Shown: positions 1 to 8,761, counted from the stretch's first letter. The stretch: 64,000 nucleotides of DNA from Clostridium mediterraneense (GCF_900091705.1 NZ_LT594783.1:95541-159540); one strand, 5' to 3'. Notes: generated by a model from the letters alone, not told the origin. Numbers and translations are program-made.

Positions 1-2
1 GT

Positions 3-506
3 TTTTTATCAATAACATTTATATACTTTATGCAAGATATTACAACAAGTTATTCATCAACAGAACAAGCTATGCATCTTGCGTGGCAATCACGAATTGA
101 AATAATAGGAACAGTGATATTAGTTCCAATTCTTGAGGAAATCTTATTTAGGGGAGCTATATTTAGTGTACTTAAGAATAACTTAAATATTTACATAGCT
201 ATAATAATTCAAGGTATAGTTTTTGCTGTAATGCATGGGAATTTAGTTCAAAGTGGTTATACTTTCTTTCTTGGAATTATTTTAGTTCTTATATCAGATT
301 ATGCAGGAAGTATGATTGGAGATATATATGCTCATATGGTATTTAATCTATTTGGACTTATAATAATGCCAGTACTCCAAGTATTTTTCTTTAATCCTTA
401 TATTTATATAATTATAGGAATTGTAGTTCTTAGTTTTGGAGCTTATTTATATTATTTAGATATAAAAAAACAAAGACCAAATATTAATAATATAGAGAAT
501 AAATAG
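3..506 (+). CDS. CPBP family intramembrane metalloprotease, C-terminal part
   Basis: The reading frame is open to the left edge, so the true start lies outside the window. The visible 168 residues are strongly hydrophobic and carry the CPBP (CAAX protease and bacteriocin-processing) signatures: EEILFRG, then an FAVMHGN segment, then HMVFNL near the C-terminus. These supply the Glu, His and Asn/His residues of a membrane-embedded protease. Family members process prenylated proteins or give self-immunity to bacteriocins in other bacteria; the substrate here cannot be told. The short Lys/Asn-rich tail is probably cytoplasmic. A strong terminator follows. The family call is secure, the role is not. 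Confidence 0.85.
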   Translation, partial: FLSITFIYFMQDITTSYSSTEQAMHLAWQSRIEIIGTVILVPILEEILFRGAIFSVLKNNLNIYIAIIIQGIVFAVMHGNLVQSGYTFFLGIILVLISDYAGSMIGDIYAHMVFNLFGLIIMPVLQVFFFNPYIYIIIGIVVLSFGAYLYYLDIKKQRPNINNIENK

Positions 507-552
507 AATTATACTTTTAATATTAAAAAGTAAATATAATTAATAATTTAAC

Positions 553-590
553 AAGGGTTTATACTTTAAAAGTATAGGCTCTTATTTTTA
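553..590 (+). terminator. Rho-independent terminator after CPBP gene
   Basis: A stem of about 14 pairs (AAGGGTTTATACTT against AAGTATAGGCTCTT, two or three G-T pairs) with a TAA loop is followed by ATTTTTA. Confidence 0.75.
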
Positions 591-761
591 TATGTATTTA
601 ATTAAAAAAATGTATATAGAATAGATATAAAAATTTATTTATTTATAAAAAAATAAAGCATATTTTAATGATAATTAATATTAATAAATATAAAAAATAT
701 TAATTAATACTAAAAAAATAAAAAAAATTATTATTTGTTTTTTAAAAAAATTTATAGAAAG

Positions 762-789
762 TTGATTTTTTTTATAAAATGTATATTAT
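762..789 (+). promoter_or_regulatory. Candidate sigma-A promoter for sugar transporter operon
   Basis: TTGATT at 762-767 and TATTAT at 784-789 are separated by 16 bases. It lies just upstream of the palindromic operator at 811-831, so a bound repressor would sit over the early transcribed region. In such AT-rich DNA the -10 could be shifted by a few bases. Confidence 0.45.
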
Positions 790-810
790 TATAAGTGTAT
801 AAAAGATGTG

Positions 811-831
811 TGTAAACGTTTGCCGTTTACA
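811..831. promoter_or_regulatory. LacI/CcpA-type operator
   Basis: TGTAAACG and CGTTTACA form a perfect 8-base inverted repeat around TTTGC. The core resembles catabolite-responsive elements and LacI-family operators, which share an AACG/CGTT centre. It sits 40 bases before the MFS gene, so control by sugar through CcpA or a dedicated LacI-type repressor is the natural reading. No regulator gene is adjacent. Confidence 0.7.
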
Positions 832-870
832 GTGAAAAGTTAAGGAAAAACAAAGGAGGAAATTATAGCT

Positions 871-2067
871 ATGGAACAAAGTGCTAACAGAAGAAAAGCT
901 AGCATGTGGATCCCTATATTGATAGCGTTACCAAGTATGGGGATAGGTATTATATGGAATATGAATAGTACAGTAATTCCTATGCTTATAGGAACAACTA
1001 CAACTTCAGCAAATGGAATAGCTAATATAGTAATGATGGCTCCAATAACTGGAATATTTATGCCATACATTGCAGGTATAATAAGTGATAGAACTAATAC
1101 AAGAATAGGAAAAAGAAAGCCGTGGGTTATTTTAGGAACCATACTCGCAGCAATATTTTTATTTATGATAGGAGTATCAAATACTTATATAGAAATGTTT
1201 ATTTTTGCAACATTACTATATGCAGTTGTAAACTTCTACCAAGGACCTTATTTCTCATTAATGCCTGAATCTGTTGAACCAGAGCAGGTAGGTTTAGTTA
1301 ATGGATGGGGTAAATTCTTATTATCTTTAGGTGGAGTTATATTCTTCTTCTGTGGGGTTTATTTATATAATAAGAATCATATGTATCCATTTATATTAGT
1401 GTTAACATTATTACTTGTTCCAACATTAATAGCTATGTTTGTAATAAAGGAAGATCCTAAAAAATTCCAAAAACCAGCAAAATTAAGTTTAGATTTCTTA
1501 AAAAATAGTGCTGCAATGAGAGTATTTATGACAGCATTCTTCTTTTATTTAGGATATGGACTTATAATGCCTTATATGGTTACATACTTCCATAAAGTAA
1601 ATGGATTCTCAAGTTCAGATGTAAGTTTAGCTTTAACAGGATTTACTTTTGTAGGTTTAATACTTTCAGTATTTGTTGGAATGTGGTGTGATAGAGGAAA
1701 TAAACAAGTTATTTTATTTATAGCTTGTCTTATATATGGAATAAGCTTTGTAGTTGGGGTATTTGTATTTAATATACCAATGTTATGGGCATTTACAATT
1801 TTATCAGGAATAGGATTTATAATACTTCAAGTTGTATTTTACGCTTTAATTCCTGAAGTTGCACCAAAAGAAAAATTAGGTGAATATATGGGAATAAACA
1901 ATGTATTCTTATGTGTTCCTCAAATTATAGGAAATCAAGTTGGTGGACATTTAATTAGTAGTGGAAATACAGGATTTGTTTTCCCAATAGCAATTGCTTC
2001 TCTTATAATAGCTTGTATTATAATTGGAGCTGGAAAATTAAAATTACAAAATAGAAAAATCGCATAA
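871..2067 (+). CDS. MFS sugar transporter (GPH/SLC45-like)
   Basis: A 398-residue polytopic membrane protein with about 12 hydrophobic segments. The loop DRTNTRIGKRKPWVILG after the second or third segment is the signature of sugar symporters of the glycoside-pentoside-hexuronide and SLC45 type, which import sugars with H+ or Na+. The ATG has a good AAAGGAGG site 8 bases upstream. The gene is followed after 35 bases by a ROK sugar kinase, so the pair probably takes up and phosphorylates a sugar or disaccharide. The operator at 811-831 suggests sugar-dependent control. The substrate cannot be read from sequence. Confidence 0.85.
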   Translation: MEQSANRRKASMWIPILIALPSMGIGIIWNMNSTVIPMLIGTTTTSANGIANIVMMAPITGIFMPYIAGIISDRTNTRIGKRKPWVILGTILAAIFLFMIGVSNTYIEMFIFATLLYAVVNFYQGPYFSLMPESVEPEQVGLVNGWGKFLLSLGGVIFFFCGVYLYNKNHMYPFILVLTLLLVPTLIAMFVIKEDPKKFQKPAKLSLDFLKNSAAMRVFMTAFFFYLGYGLIMPYMVTYFHKVNGFSSSDVSLALTGFTFVGLILSVFVGMWCDRGNKQVILFIACLIYGISFVVGVFVFNIPMLWAFTILSGIGFIILQVVFYALIPEVAPKEKLGEYMGINNVFLCVPQIIGNQVGGHLISSGNTGFVFPIAIASLIIACIIIGAGKLKLQNRKIA

Positions 2068-2102
2068 ATTTAAAAAATTTTGATTATGGATGGTGTTTGG
2101 TT

Positions 2103-3077
2103 ATGAAAAAACATGTAATAGGAATAGATCTTGGAGGAACAAAAATAAGCTGTGCTTTAGCAAATTTAGAAGGTAAGGTAGAAAGTTTATTTGTTATTCC
2201 AACTGAAGCAGAACTAGGTGAAAAAAGAGTTTTAGATAATATAATAAACGTTATAGAAAAAGTTATGGTAGAAGGTAGATCTACTTTAGATGAAGTTAAA
2301 GCCATAGGTATTGGATCACCTGGAGTTTTAGACTTAGATGAAGGAATTATTATAACAAGTCCTAACTTACCATTTGAAAACTTTGAATTAATTAAAAATT
2401 TAAAGAAGAAATTTGAAGATGTAGATATTTATTTAGATAATGATGCTAATATTGCTACAATAGGAGAATATGTCCTAGGAGCAGGTAAAGGTAAAGATAA
2501 TATAGTTTACGTTACAGTAAGTACTGGAGTAGGTGGAGGAGCAATCCTTAATGGACAAGTTTATAGAGGAATAAATTCTAATGCATTAGAAATAGGACAT
2601 ATGACACTTGATCCAAATGGTCCAATATGTGGTTGTGGTAATTTTGGTTGTTTAGAAGCTATTTCATCAGGAACCGCTATTGCTAAAAGAGCAAGAGAAG
2701 CTGTTTTAAGTAAAGTTGAAACTAGCTTAAAAAATTATGAAACTATAACTTCATATGAAGTATTTAAAGAAGCTGCAAATGGTGATGCAGTTGCAAATGA
2801 AATAGTAGATAAGGCAATGACTTATCTTGGAATAGGAATAGGAAACATTATGGTAGCATTTAATCCATCAATGGTAATCATAGGTGGAGGAGTTACAAAT
2901 GTAGGAGATGTCCTATTTAATAAAGTAAGAGAAATTGTAAAGAGAAGAACATTTAAAACTATTCATGAAGAATGTGAAATAGTTCGTGCAAAACTTGGTG
3001 GAGATGCAGGTGTTCTAGGAGCAGTTTCATTAGCTTTATTAGAAAGTAAAAAAAGAGATGAAGAATTAGAAGCATAA
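2103..3077 (+). CDS. ROK family sugar kinase, probable glucokinase
   Basis: The protein opens with IGIDLGGTK, the ATP phosphate-binding motif of the ROK fold. It has LDNDANIA, containing the catalytic Asp, and the ROK zinc-binding block ICGCGNFGCLEA with EIGH just before it. Length (324 aa) is normal for ROK glucokinases. I prefer the ATG at 2103, placed about 7 bases after GGATGGTG, over a TTG two codons upstream. It is cotranscribed with the MFS transporter and probably phosphorylates the imported glucose or a related hexose. ROK specificity (glucose, fructose, N-acetyl sugars) cannot be fixed from motifs alone. Confidence 0.88.
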   Translation: MKKHVIGIDLGGTKISCALANLEGKVESLFVIPTEAELGEKRVLDNIINVIEKVMVEGRSTLDEVKAIGIGSPGVLDLDEGIIITSPNLPFENFELIKNLKKKFEDVDIYLDNDANIATIGEYVLGAGKGKDNIVYVTVSTGVGGGAILNGQVYRGINSNALEIGHMTLDPNGPICGCGNFGCLEAISSGTAIAKRAREAVLSKVETSLKNYETITSYEVFKEAANGDAVANEIVDKAMTYLGIGIGNIMVAFNPSMVIIGGGVTNVGDVLFNKVREIVKRRTFKTIHEECEIVRAKLGGDAGVLGAVSLALLESKKRDEELEA

Positions 3078-3088
3078 TATAAAATTTT

Positions 3089-3136
3089 GACTATATTAAA
3101 ATAGAGAATATTCTATTTTAATATAGTCTTTTTTTA
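3089..3136 (+). terminator. Rho-independent terminator after sugar kinase
   Basis: GACTATATTAAAATAGA pairs perfectly with TCTATTTTAATATAGTC (17 pairs) and is followed by seven T residues. Confidence 0.92.
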
Positions 3137-3202
3137 TTTAAAAAAATATGATATAATAAAATTAAGGGGTATTAAATACTATATAAAAGAGTTAAAAATA
3201 AC

Positions 3203-3358
3203 ATGGAGGGGATTATCTTTAAAGGTTTTAGTACAGAAATAAAAAAAGAACTTAATATTTTAGATAATAGTTCTTTTATAGAGAAAAATTATTATAAGGA
3301 TGAATTAGAGAAAATAAATAGTATAGAGATTTTAAAAAAAGTGGTTTTACTTATTTAG
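3203..3358 (+). pseudogene. Possible small or decayed ORF, 51 aa
   Basis: It starts MEGIIFKGFSTEIKKEL and is rich in charged residues with a helical look. It lacks a Shine-Dalgarno sequence in front of the ATG. The terminator at 3555 lies about 200 bases beyond its stop, as though a longer gene once reached it. I do not recognise a family. Confidence 0.2.
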
Positions 3359-3554
3359 AGTAAGAAAATTAATACTTAAAAATTATTTTTACTATGATAT
3401 ATGTAATAAACAAGATGGGATTTGTCTTTAAATAAATATATATAATATGTAGGAAAGTTAAATAAATTTTTTATTATAAGTAATTTAAACAGAGTTATAT
3501 TTAAGTTATTTTTTTAGTAAGAAGAAGTTAAAATAAAGGATATAATAAATTGTT

Positions 3555-3583
3555 AAAGGAAAGTAGTTTACTTTCCTTTTTTT
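3555..3583 (+). terminator. Rho-independent terminator hairpin
   Basis: AAAGGAAAGTA and TACTTTCCTTT form a perfect 11-pair stem with a GTT loop and a T-run. It has no intact gene directly before it, which supports gene decay in this interval. Confidence 0.8.
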
Positions 3584-3650
3584 AATTGGAAGTTATAGGA
3601 TATAATAATAATATAAAAATAAGAATAATTTAGTTGAAGGAGGAAATAAA

Positions 3651-4028
3651 ATGGAAAGGAGTAGACCTCTTGGAATATCATATATAGGTTATAATTATAT
3701 TGCTGGAGCAATTGTATTATTAATATCTTTAAATACAGAGCAAGCAGTACCTTTTAATATGAGGTTTGGAGTTCCAGGTATACCAGAAATAATAGTAAGA
3801 GTTTTTATTATGATATTTTCATTGATAATGGCATATGGATATTTAAAACAAACCAAGTGGGGGTATTGGACTATGATGATATACTCTGCTTTATTTTTTA
3901 GTATAAGTTTAATTCAAATGACTAGATATAATATACAACCATATATAGTTAATACTTTCTATTCATTAGGCGCATTTATTTATACTTTTAAAAAACGGGA
4001 TAGATTTTATACTTTAAAAGAAGAATAA
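3651..4028 (+). CDS. Small integral membrane protein, unknown function
   Basis: A 125-residue protein with about four hydrophobic segments: residues 9-27, 46-65, 70-90 and 100-112. It has a Lys/Arg-rich C-terminal tail (FKKRDRFYTLKEE), probably cytoplasmic. The ATG follows an ideal GAAGGAGG site. It stands alone between two terminators, so it is likely a single-gene unit. I do not recognise the family. Confidence 0.7.
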   Translation: MERSRPLGISYIGYNYIAGAIVLLISLNTEQAVPFNMRFGVPGIPEIIVRVFIMIFSLIMAYGYLKQTKWGYWTMMIYSALFFSISLIQMTRYNIQPYIVNTFYSLGAFIYTFKKRDRFYTLKEE

Positions 4029-4112
4029 TTTGTTCGGCTAATAGATAAAAGTAAAGATTAAAATATATTTTATGGTAATAGAGAAAAATATCCTAATTTA
4101 TAATAATCTATT

Positions 4113-4145
4113 AAAGATATTATTTTAAATAATAATATCTTTTTT
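4113..4145 (+). terminator. Rho-independent terminator
   Basis: AAAGATATTAT pairs with ATAATATCTTT around an AT-rich loop and is followed by a T-run, downstream of the membrane protein ending at 4028. Confidence 0.7.
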
Positions 4146-4269
4146 GGTATTTTCTATGTTTTTAGGAATATAATAAATTTATAAATTTGAAATAAATTTT
4201 AATATCTATATCATTAATTATAGAAAAAGATTTAATTTATATGGAATTAACTTTAAGGAAGTGATATAG

Positions 4270-4602
4270 ATGTCAAAGGACTTTTTTAATACTGAAAAGG
4301 ATGTATTTAAGATATTAGCTCATATAAATGAAAATTTATTGAAATATGTAAGTAATGAAGAACTTATTAGAATTTGTAAAATTACTCAAAATGAATTAGA
4401 AAGAGATTGTAGATTTATAGAGTATGAGGATCTTGTAATAAATTATAAGGCTGAGTGGGAAGATGATATATTAATAGGATTTTCTTGTGAAGGTTTAACT
4501 ATGGAGGGCTTTAAATATTTAAAGGAAAATGTTCATATAGGAAAGTTTTTAGGCTTATGGAGTGAAATGAAAGAATTAATTACTGGAGATTTAGTTAAAT
4601 AA
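4270..4602 (+). CDS. Small cytoplasmic protein, possibly YjcQ-like winged helix
   Basis: 110 residues, soluble and mostly charged. The pattern of helices (VFKILAHINENLLKYVS, ELIRICKITQNELERDCRFIEYEDL), a short beta hairpin around KAEWEDDILIGFSCEGLTMEGFKYL, then a C-terminal helix resembles YjcQ-type winged-helix proteins often found near phage genes. That link is an inference from memory of the fold, not a match I can verify. The ribosome binding site is AAGGAAGTG. A strong shared terminator follows. Confidence 0.6.
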   Translation: MSKDFFNTEKDVFKILAHINENLLKYVSNEELIRICKITQNELERDCRFIEYEDLVINYKAEWEDDILIGFSCEGLTMEGFKYLKENVHIGKFLGLWSEMKELITGDLVK

Positions 4603-4620
4603 TATATAGCTATAATAAAA

Positions 4621-4664
4621 AATAAACCTAAAAAGTTTATTTAAACTTTTTAGGTTTATTTTTC
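4621..4664. terminator. Bidirectional terminator between convergent genes
   Basis: AATAAACCTAAAAAGTTTA and TAAACTTTTTAGGTTTATT are exact reverse complements (19 pairs) around a two-base loop. A-rich sequence on the left and T-rich sequence on the right allow function for both the plus gene ending at 4602 and the minus gene ending at 4671. Confidence 0.92.
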
Positions 4665-4670
4665 TATATT

Positions 4671-5195
4671 TTATTCAGCTTTAAATGTTTCGTATGAATC
4701 TAATTTAACATCATAATCTGTATAATATTCATTTTTATCTTCATCTAAAAAGGTTATAGATGTCTTAAGCAATTGGGCATCTTTAATTTCTCCACTTTTA
4801 GGGCCAAATGTTTCTGTTAAAGAGCTTACTTCTCCAGGAAGTAAGGTATCGCTAGATGATAAATATGTTTTTTCATCATCAACTTTATATTCATAATCAA
4901 TATATGTGATAGTGTATTTAGAATTATTTTTAAACTTACATTCCATATAAACAGTACCTATAGAATCAGGCTCTTTTACTTTAAAATCTAATAATTCTAT
5001 TTCATCTATAGTAACATTTACTTTATCTTTTTTTTCATCTTTCTTATCTTTAGAATCTGTAATATCTTCACTACTTTCTGTTTTTGTTATTTCATTAGCT
5101 TTATCTGTTTTTGCCTCTTCTTTTCCACAAGCACTAAGAGTTCCAACTAAACATATAGCTATTAAGATGCTTGCAGTTAATTTTCTATAATTCAT
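4671..5195 (-). CDS. Putative lipoprotein with DUF4352-like beta domain
   Basis: The N-terminus is a lipoprotein signal: MNYRKLT, a hydrophobic run, then LSAC with Cys at residue 23. A 35-residue Lys/Asp/Glu/Ser-rich linker follows. The C-terminal 115 residues look like an immunoglobulin-type beta sandwich, with phrases such as VYMECKFKNNSKYTITYIDYEY and LLPGEVSSLTETFGP, as in DUF4352 or FxLYD proteins of Firmicutes. It should sit on the outer face of the membrane. Function is unknown. The gene is monocistronic and divergent from the small membrane protein at 5390. Confidence 0.75.
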   Translation of the reverse strand: MNYRKLTASILIAICLVGTLSACGKEEAKTDKANEITKTESSEDITDSKDKKDEKKDKVNVTIDEIELLDFKVKEPDSIGTVYMECKFKNNSKYTITYIDYEYKVDDEKTYLSSSDTLLPGEVSSLTETFGPKSGEIKDAQLLKTSITFLDEDKNEYYTDYDVKLDSYETFKAE

Positions 5196-5389
5196 ATTTT
5201 ACCCCTTATTAAAAAAATCACTACATAGTAATTCTATAAAATAAAAAATATAATATGCTTAAAAATATAAAGTTTTTATTTAGTAATAAGTAGGTACTTA
5301 TATGGTTATAGCTATAGATTTTATATAAGTATAGGATATATAATATTAATATGTGGATAATTGAATATAATAAAATTAAGGGGAAATTT

Positions 5390-5686
5390 ATGGAAGAAAA
5401 GATAGTTTTAAAAAAGTTAGGAATAGGGAGTCTATCGTTAGTAATATCTATATTTGTAGTAATATTTCAATTTTCAGCTATAGGTGATAAATATATAGGG
5501 GAATATATATTAAATATATTAGGAATATTATTCCCATATACAATAGTTTCAATTTCCTTAGCTATTTTATCAATTTTTATAGGCTATAAATATAAAGATG
5601 ATCTCTATGCAAAACAAGGTCTAAAGCTAGGAATAATATTTTTAGCTATTTGTGCTATATTAACAATAATATCTACAATATTTTAA
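5390..5686 (+). CDS. Small membrane protein, three predicted helices
   Basis: 98 residues with three hydrophobic segments, at about 12-32, 45-68 and 78-97. The frame is open from an ATG at 5351, but the AAGGGG site at 5378-5383 is placed for the ATG at 5390, so I start there (MEEKIVLKKLGIG). It may belong to the DUF4064/DUF4190 type of small clostridial membrane proteins, but I cannot confirm this. A terminator follows at 5711. Confidence 0.65.
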   Translation: MEEKIVLKKLGIGSLSLVISIFVVIFQFSAIGDKYIGEYILNILGILFPYTIVSISLAILSIFIGYKYKDDLYAKQGLKLGIIFLAICAILTIISTIF

Positions 5687-5710
5687 TTTATTAAAAAAGA
5701 AAATTAAAAA

Positions 5711-5755
5711 ATAAAGCTAGTAAAATTAATTCTAATTTTACTAGCTTTATCTTTG
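5711..5755. terminator. Terminator hairpin, possibly bidirectional
   Basis: ATAAAGCTAGTAAAATTA pairs with TAATTTTACTAGCTTTAT (18 pairs, four-base loop), followed by a short T-rich stretch. It lies between the plus gene ending at 5686 and the minus gene ending at 5839. Confidence 0.85.
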
Positions 5756-5838
5756 AGAATATAATTATTATTTTTTATTAGAAAACTATATTAAACTATA
5801 TAATATTTGATTTTAAAATAAAATATTTTTTTATAGAT

Positions 5839-6708
5839 TTACTTAGATACTTTACTATCTAGTGCTTTATTTAGTATATATGTTAATTCATTTTGTATAT
5901 TTAAAGGTATATCATTACCAGTTATATATACAAACTGATTAGCTGAGACTATACTAATATCAGGATCGACTGCTCCTTGCAGGGATGAATCTATTAATGT
6001 CATACGATAATAAGCAGTTCCATTTAAAATTACTATACTTGTAAATTTACCATAAATATTACTTTTACTTTGATTAAATACAAAATCTTTAGATGTAGAC
6101 AGTGTTTGAATTTTCATTGCTCCAGTCATTAATTTTTGATACATTAATGGAGTTATTAGGGGTTTTTCTATGGCAGCAGTTACATCACTATTAGGATTTG
6201 AATTTAAAATTGTATTAGCATTATTATCAGGTATAACATTTCCATCTAAATCTATATAGAATATATCTAAAGTAGCAAAATTTTGTCCATATTTTTCATA
6301 AGGAATATACATAAGCTTTACCTTATAATAGGTTTTCCCACTTATATTTTGCTGATTACTAATTATAACTTTAACTCCTGATGTATTAAGATGATATCCA
6401 CTTACAAAATGATTTTCTATTCCATAAGAATAATTGTTAGGTAGTTGATTTTTTGTCATATATTTTTTACCTAGAGTATTAAACTCATAAAGCATAGCTT
6501 TAGTTGATAGTTTATTTATTTGTGTTTGAGTAAGTGCTGAGTTAGTAGTGTTATTATTTGAACTATTATTTTTATTACTATCACTTGTAGTACTTACTTG
6601 ATTAGAATTATTATTTTCTATAGAACTTTTATTATTAGAAGAGACATAAGCTTTTCCAATAAAGAATACTAAAAGTCCTAATATAAGTATTACTATTACT
6701 TTTTTCAT
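5839..6708 (-). CDS. Membrane-anchored exported protein, unknown function
   Basis: 289 residues. The N-terminal MKKVIVILILGLLVFFIGKAY is an uncleaved anchor or signal. A low-complexity Asn/Ser linker (residues 24-58) is followed by two extracellular stretches that resemble each other: each begins with a helix (INKLSTKAMLYEFNTLGKKYM, and YQKLMTGAMKIQTL) and continues with beta strands, suggesting an internal duplication. No catalytic motif is visible. The next upstream gene is a secreted peptidase on the same strand, but a terminator at 6838-6874 separates them, so they are separate units with a shared cell-surface location. Confidence 0.65.
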   Translation of the reverse strand: MKKVIVILILGLLVFFIGKAYVSSNNKSSIENNNSNQVSTTSDSNKNNSSNNNTTNSALTQTQINKLSTKAMLYEFNTLGKKYMTKNQLPNNYSYGIENHFVSGYHLNTSGVKVIISNQQNISGKTYYKVKLMYIPYEKYGQNFATLDIFYIDLDGNVIPDNNANTILNSNPNSDVTAAIEKPLITPLMYQKLMTGAMKIQTLSTSKDFVFNQSKSNIYGKFTSIVILNGTAYYRMTLIDSSLQGAVDPDISIVSANQFVYITGNDIPLNIQNELTYILNKALDSKVSK

Positions 6709-6837
6709 AACTTCTTCCTTTGTTTATATTTATTAAATAACTTTTTGATATTTAAGTTTTAATATGATTTTAAATTTATTTTTTATGATTTTTAGAAATA
6801 TAATAATAAATTTTATATTATGTTTAATATTAATTTA

Positions 6838-6874
6838 AAATAAGGAATCTAGAATTTTAGATTCCTTATTTTTT
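6838..6874 (-). terminator. Terminator of the M14 peptidase gene
   Basis: TAAGGAATCTA and TAGATTCCTTA form an 11-pair stem around a short loop. Flanking A and T runs make it usable on the minus strand, downstream of the gene ending at 6884. Confidence 0.85.
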
Positions 6875-6883
6875 ATATATTTA

Positions 6884-8761
6884 TTATTTACTTATATAGT
6901 ATCCATAAACATAAGCATATCCGATATCTTGTCTATAAACTTTATACCATCCATTTGAATATGATACTAAATTTACAGTTGATCCTGGAGAATAAGTTCC
7001 AACTATAGCTGAGTTAGTAGTAGCAGCTTGTCTTATGTGAAGTGGAATATTAGTATTTACAACTCTTCCTTGTTGATATTGTGAGTTTGAAGAATTTTCA
7101 TTTATATAATAAGCATAAACATAAGCATAACCTACACCATCTTTATAAACTTTATACCAATCTCCTTCTTTAGCAACTATTTTAACTGATGAACCTGGAG
7201 CATAAGTTCCAAGGATAGCAGAATTAGTAGAAGTAGCTTGTCTTATATGAAGAGGTATATCAGTATTTATAACTGTTCCAGTAGTGTATTTTTCAGGAGC
7301 GTTTGAATTATTACTATTGTTATTTGTAGGACTTTCATTTATATAATAGCCATAAACATAAGCATAGCCTATACCATCTTTATAAATTTTATACCAATTA
7401 CCTTCTTTAGCAACTATTTTAACTGATGAACCAGGTTCATAAGTTCCAAGAATAGCGGAATTAGTAGAAGCAGCTTGTCTTATATGAAGAGGTATATCAG
7501 TATTTACAACTGTTCCGGTAGTATATTGACTAGGTGCAGTTATTGATGGAGTTTGAGGCTTATCTGGAGTTGGAGTAGCTGAACCTGTCCAATTTCCTAT
7601 TATATTTATATAATCAGCTGAAACATAAGCATAACCAATGCCTTCTTTATAAACTTTATACCAATTTCCTATTTTACCTACTATGTGTACTGTAGAACCT
7701 GGTTCATAAGTTCCAAGTTTATAAGTATAAGCTGCAGCTCCACTTCTTATATTTAAAGGTATTGATGTATTAACAACTATACCTTTCTTATTCATAAATT
7801 GAAGATTTGTTCCATGAACAACTAAATCTAATATTGAATCATACATTTTACCTATATAATTTCTTGAAGTAATTTGAGATGTAGAATATGTATCTGGTAG
7901 TTCTACAAGTGATACTTCAGCACCTTGTGCATGTCCATAACTTATAAGGTATCCATGACCAGTAGGAATATATCCTCTGTTTTCATTAAATCCAAAATAT
8001 TTATCAAAATATCTACCAACAGAATAATCACCAATTGTCATATTAAGCCAACCATGAGTATCTATAAGAACAGTATCTTTACTTTCTCTACTTATCTTTG
8101 AAACAAGATTTGCAAGAGCTTTAGCTTCTGGAGCTTCCAAAGGTGTTGAGCCTGTATAATTTCTTGAGTTATATTCAGGTTTAAAGAAAGTTGGAAAATC
8201 TCTATTTAAGTCAATTTTATCTGTAATCTGACATCTTCCAGGTCCGTTATTTGTCCAACCATCTAAAACTCCATCAGGATTTGCAGCAGGAATAATAATA
8301 ATTGACCAATCATTTAAACCATAAACATCATATTGAGCTTTAAGTTTGTTAATTAAACTATGTGCCATTTTAGTTAATTGATAACCATCTTGATCCCATG
8401 AATCTTCAAAACCGTGTATAGCAAAGTTATCAATAATAGTTTTGCTTCCATTTCCTATTTTATAATAATAAAGAGGTCTTCCTTCACCGCTTGTCCCATA
8501 TCTAACTCTTTGAATCCCAGGTATATTATAAACGTAGTAATTTTCACTAATATTATTTGTAGAAGCAAAATTATTAGTTGCAGCAAAATTTGCTGGCTTT
8601 GTAATTCTACTAGTATCTTTAGATGTAATTTGTGAACTTGATTGTCCATTTAAATCAGACAGTGTATCAGCATATGCTTTATGTGAGTTAAGCATAATAC
8701 TTCCTGCTGTTAAAGCAACTGTAGCGATAGCAGCCATTACTAAAATTCTAACATTTTTCAT
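6884..8761 (-). CDS. Secreted M14 zinc carboxypeptidase with four SH3b repeats
   Basis: 625 residues. A signal peptide ends at AYA (residues 29-31). The peptidase M14 domain covers about 75-310 and shows the zinc ligands HGFE (His116, Glu119) and DTHGW (His236), and the catalytic Glu in VELPD (Glu287). About four bacterial SH3 domains follow from residue 325, each with the NTDIPLHIRQ...ILGTYEPGS...GNWYKIYKDGIGYAYV pattern. Secreted M14 enzymes with SH3b repeats usually cut the gamma-D-Glu-diamino acid bond in peptidoglycan stem peptides, so wall turnover or attack on other cells is likely. The start has AAAGGAGAA upstream. The middle SH3b modules are near-identical at DNA level. Confidence 0.88.
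   Translation of the reverse strand: MKNVRILVMAAIATVALTAGSIMLNSHKAYADTLSDLNGQSSSQITSKDTSRITKPANFAATNNFASTNNISENYYVYNIPGIQRVRYGTSGEGRPLYYYKIGNGSKTIIDNFAIHGFEDSWDQDGYQLTKMAHSLINKLKAQYDVYGLNDWSIIIIPAANPDGVLDGWTNNGPGRCQITDKIDLNRDFPTFFKPEYNSRNYTGSTPLEAPEAKALANLVSKISRESKDTVLIDTHGWLNMTIGDYSVGRYFDKYFGFNENRGYIPTGHGYLISYGHAQGAEVSLVELPDTYSTSQITSRNYIGKMYDSILDLVVHGTNLQFMNKKGIVVNTSIPLNIRSGAAAYTYKLGTYEPGSTVHIVGKIGNWYKVYKEGIGYAYVSADYINIIGNWTGSATPTPDKPQTPSITAPSQYTTGTVVNTDIPLHIRQAASTNSAILGTYEPGSSVKIVAKEGNWYKIYKDGIGYAYVYGYYINESPTNNNSNNSNAPEKYTTGTVINTDIPLHIRQATSTNSAILGTYAPGSSVKIVAKEGDWYKVYKDGVGYAYVYAYYINENSSNSQYQQGRVVNTNIPLHIRQAATTNSAIVGTYSPGSTVNLVSYSNGWYKVYRQDIGYAYVYGYYISK
7096..7530 (-). repeat. Tandem near-identical SH3b-coding modules
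   Basis: Two blocks of about 190-200 bases, starting near 7096 and 7333 and about 236 bases apart, are almost identical. Both contain the complement of NTDIPLHIRQA, NSAILGTY and KIVAKEG coding sequence. The outer SH3b modules are more diverged. This indicates a recent internal duplication within the peptidase gene. Confidence 0.75.

Larger units (their letters stand above)
3137..3650. other. Gene-poor interval with one doubtful 51-codon ORF
   Basis: About 510 bases without a convincing gene. A 51-codon frame at 3203-3358 on the plus strand reads like coding sequence (Lys/Glu/Ile-rich), but it has no ribosome binding site and ends abruptly, so it may be the remnant of a decayed gene. A terminator hairpin lies at 3555-3583. 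The AT-rich remainder shows nothing I can name. Confidence 0.35.

Noticed and set aside
840..1142. 100-codon hydrophobic minus-strand frame opposite the start of the MFS gene
   Set aside because: It overlaps the sugar transporter and its ribosome binding site; hydrophobicity mirrors the sense gene.
8414..8649. Two short frames inside the M14 peptidase gene
   Set aside because: Both are out-of-frame shadows within the peptidase domain.
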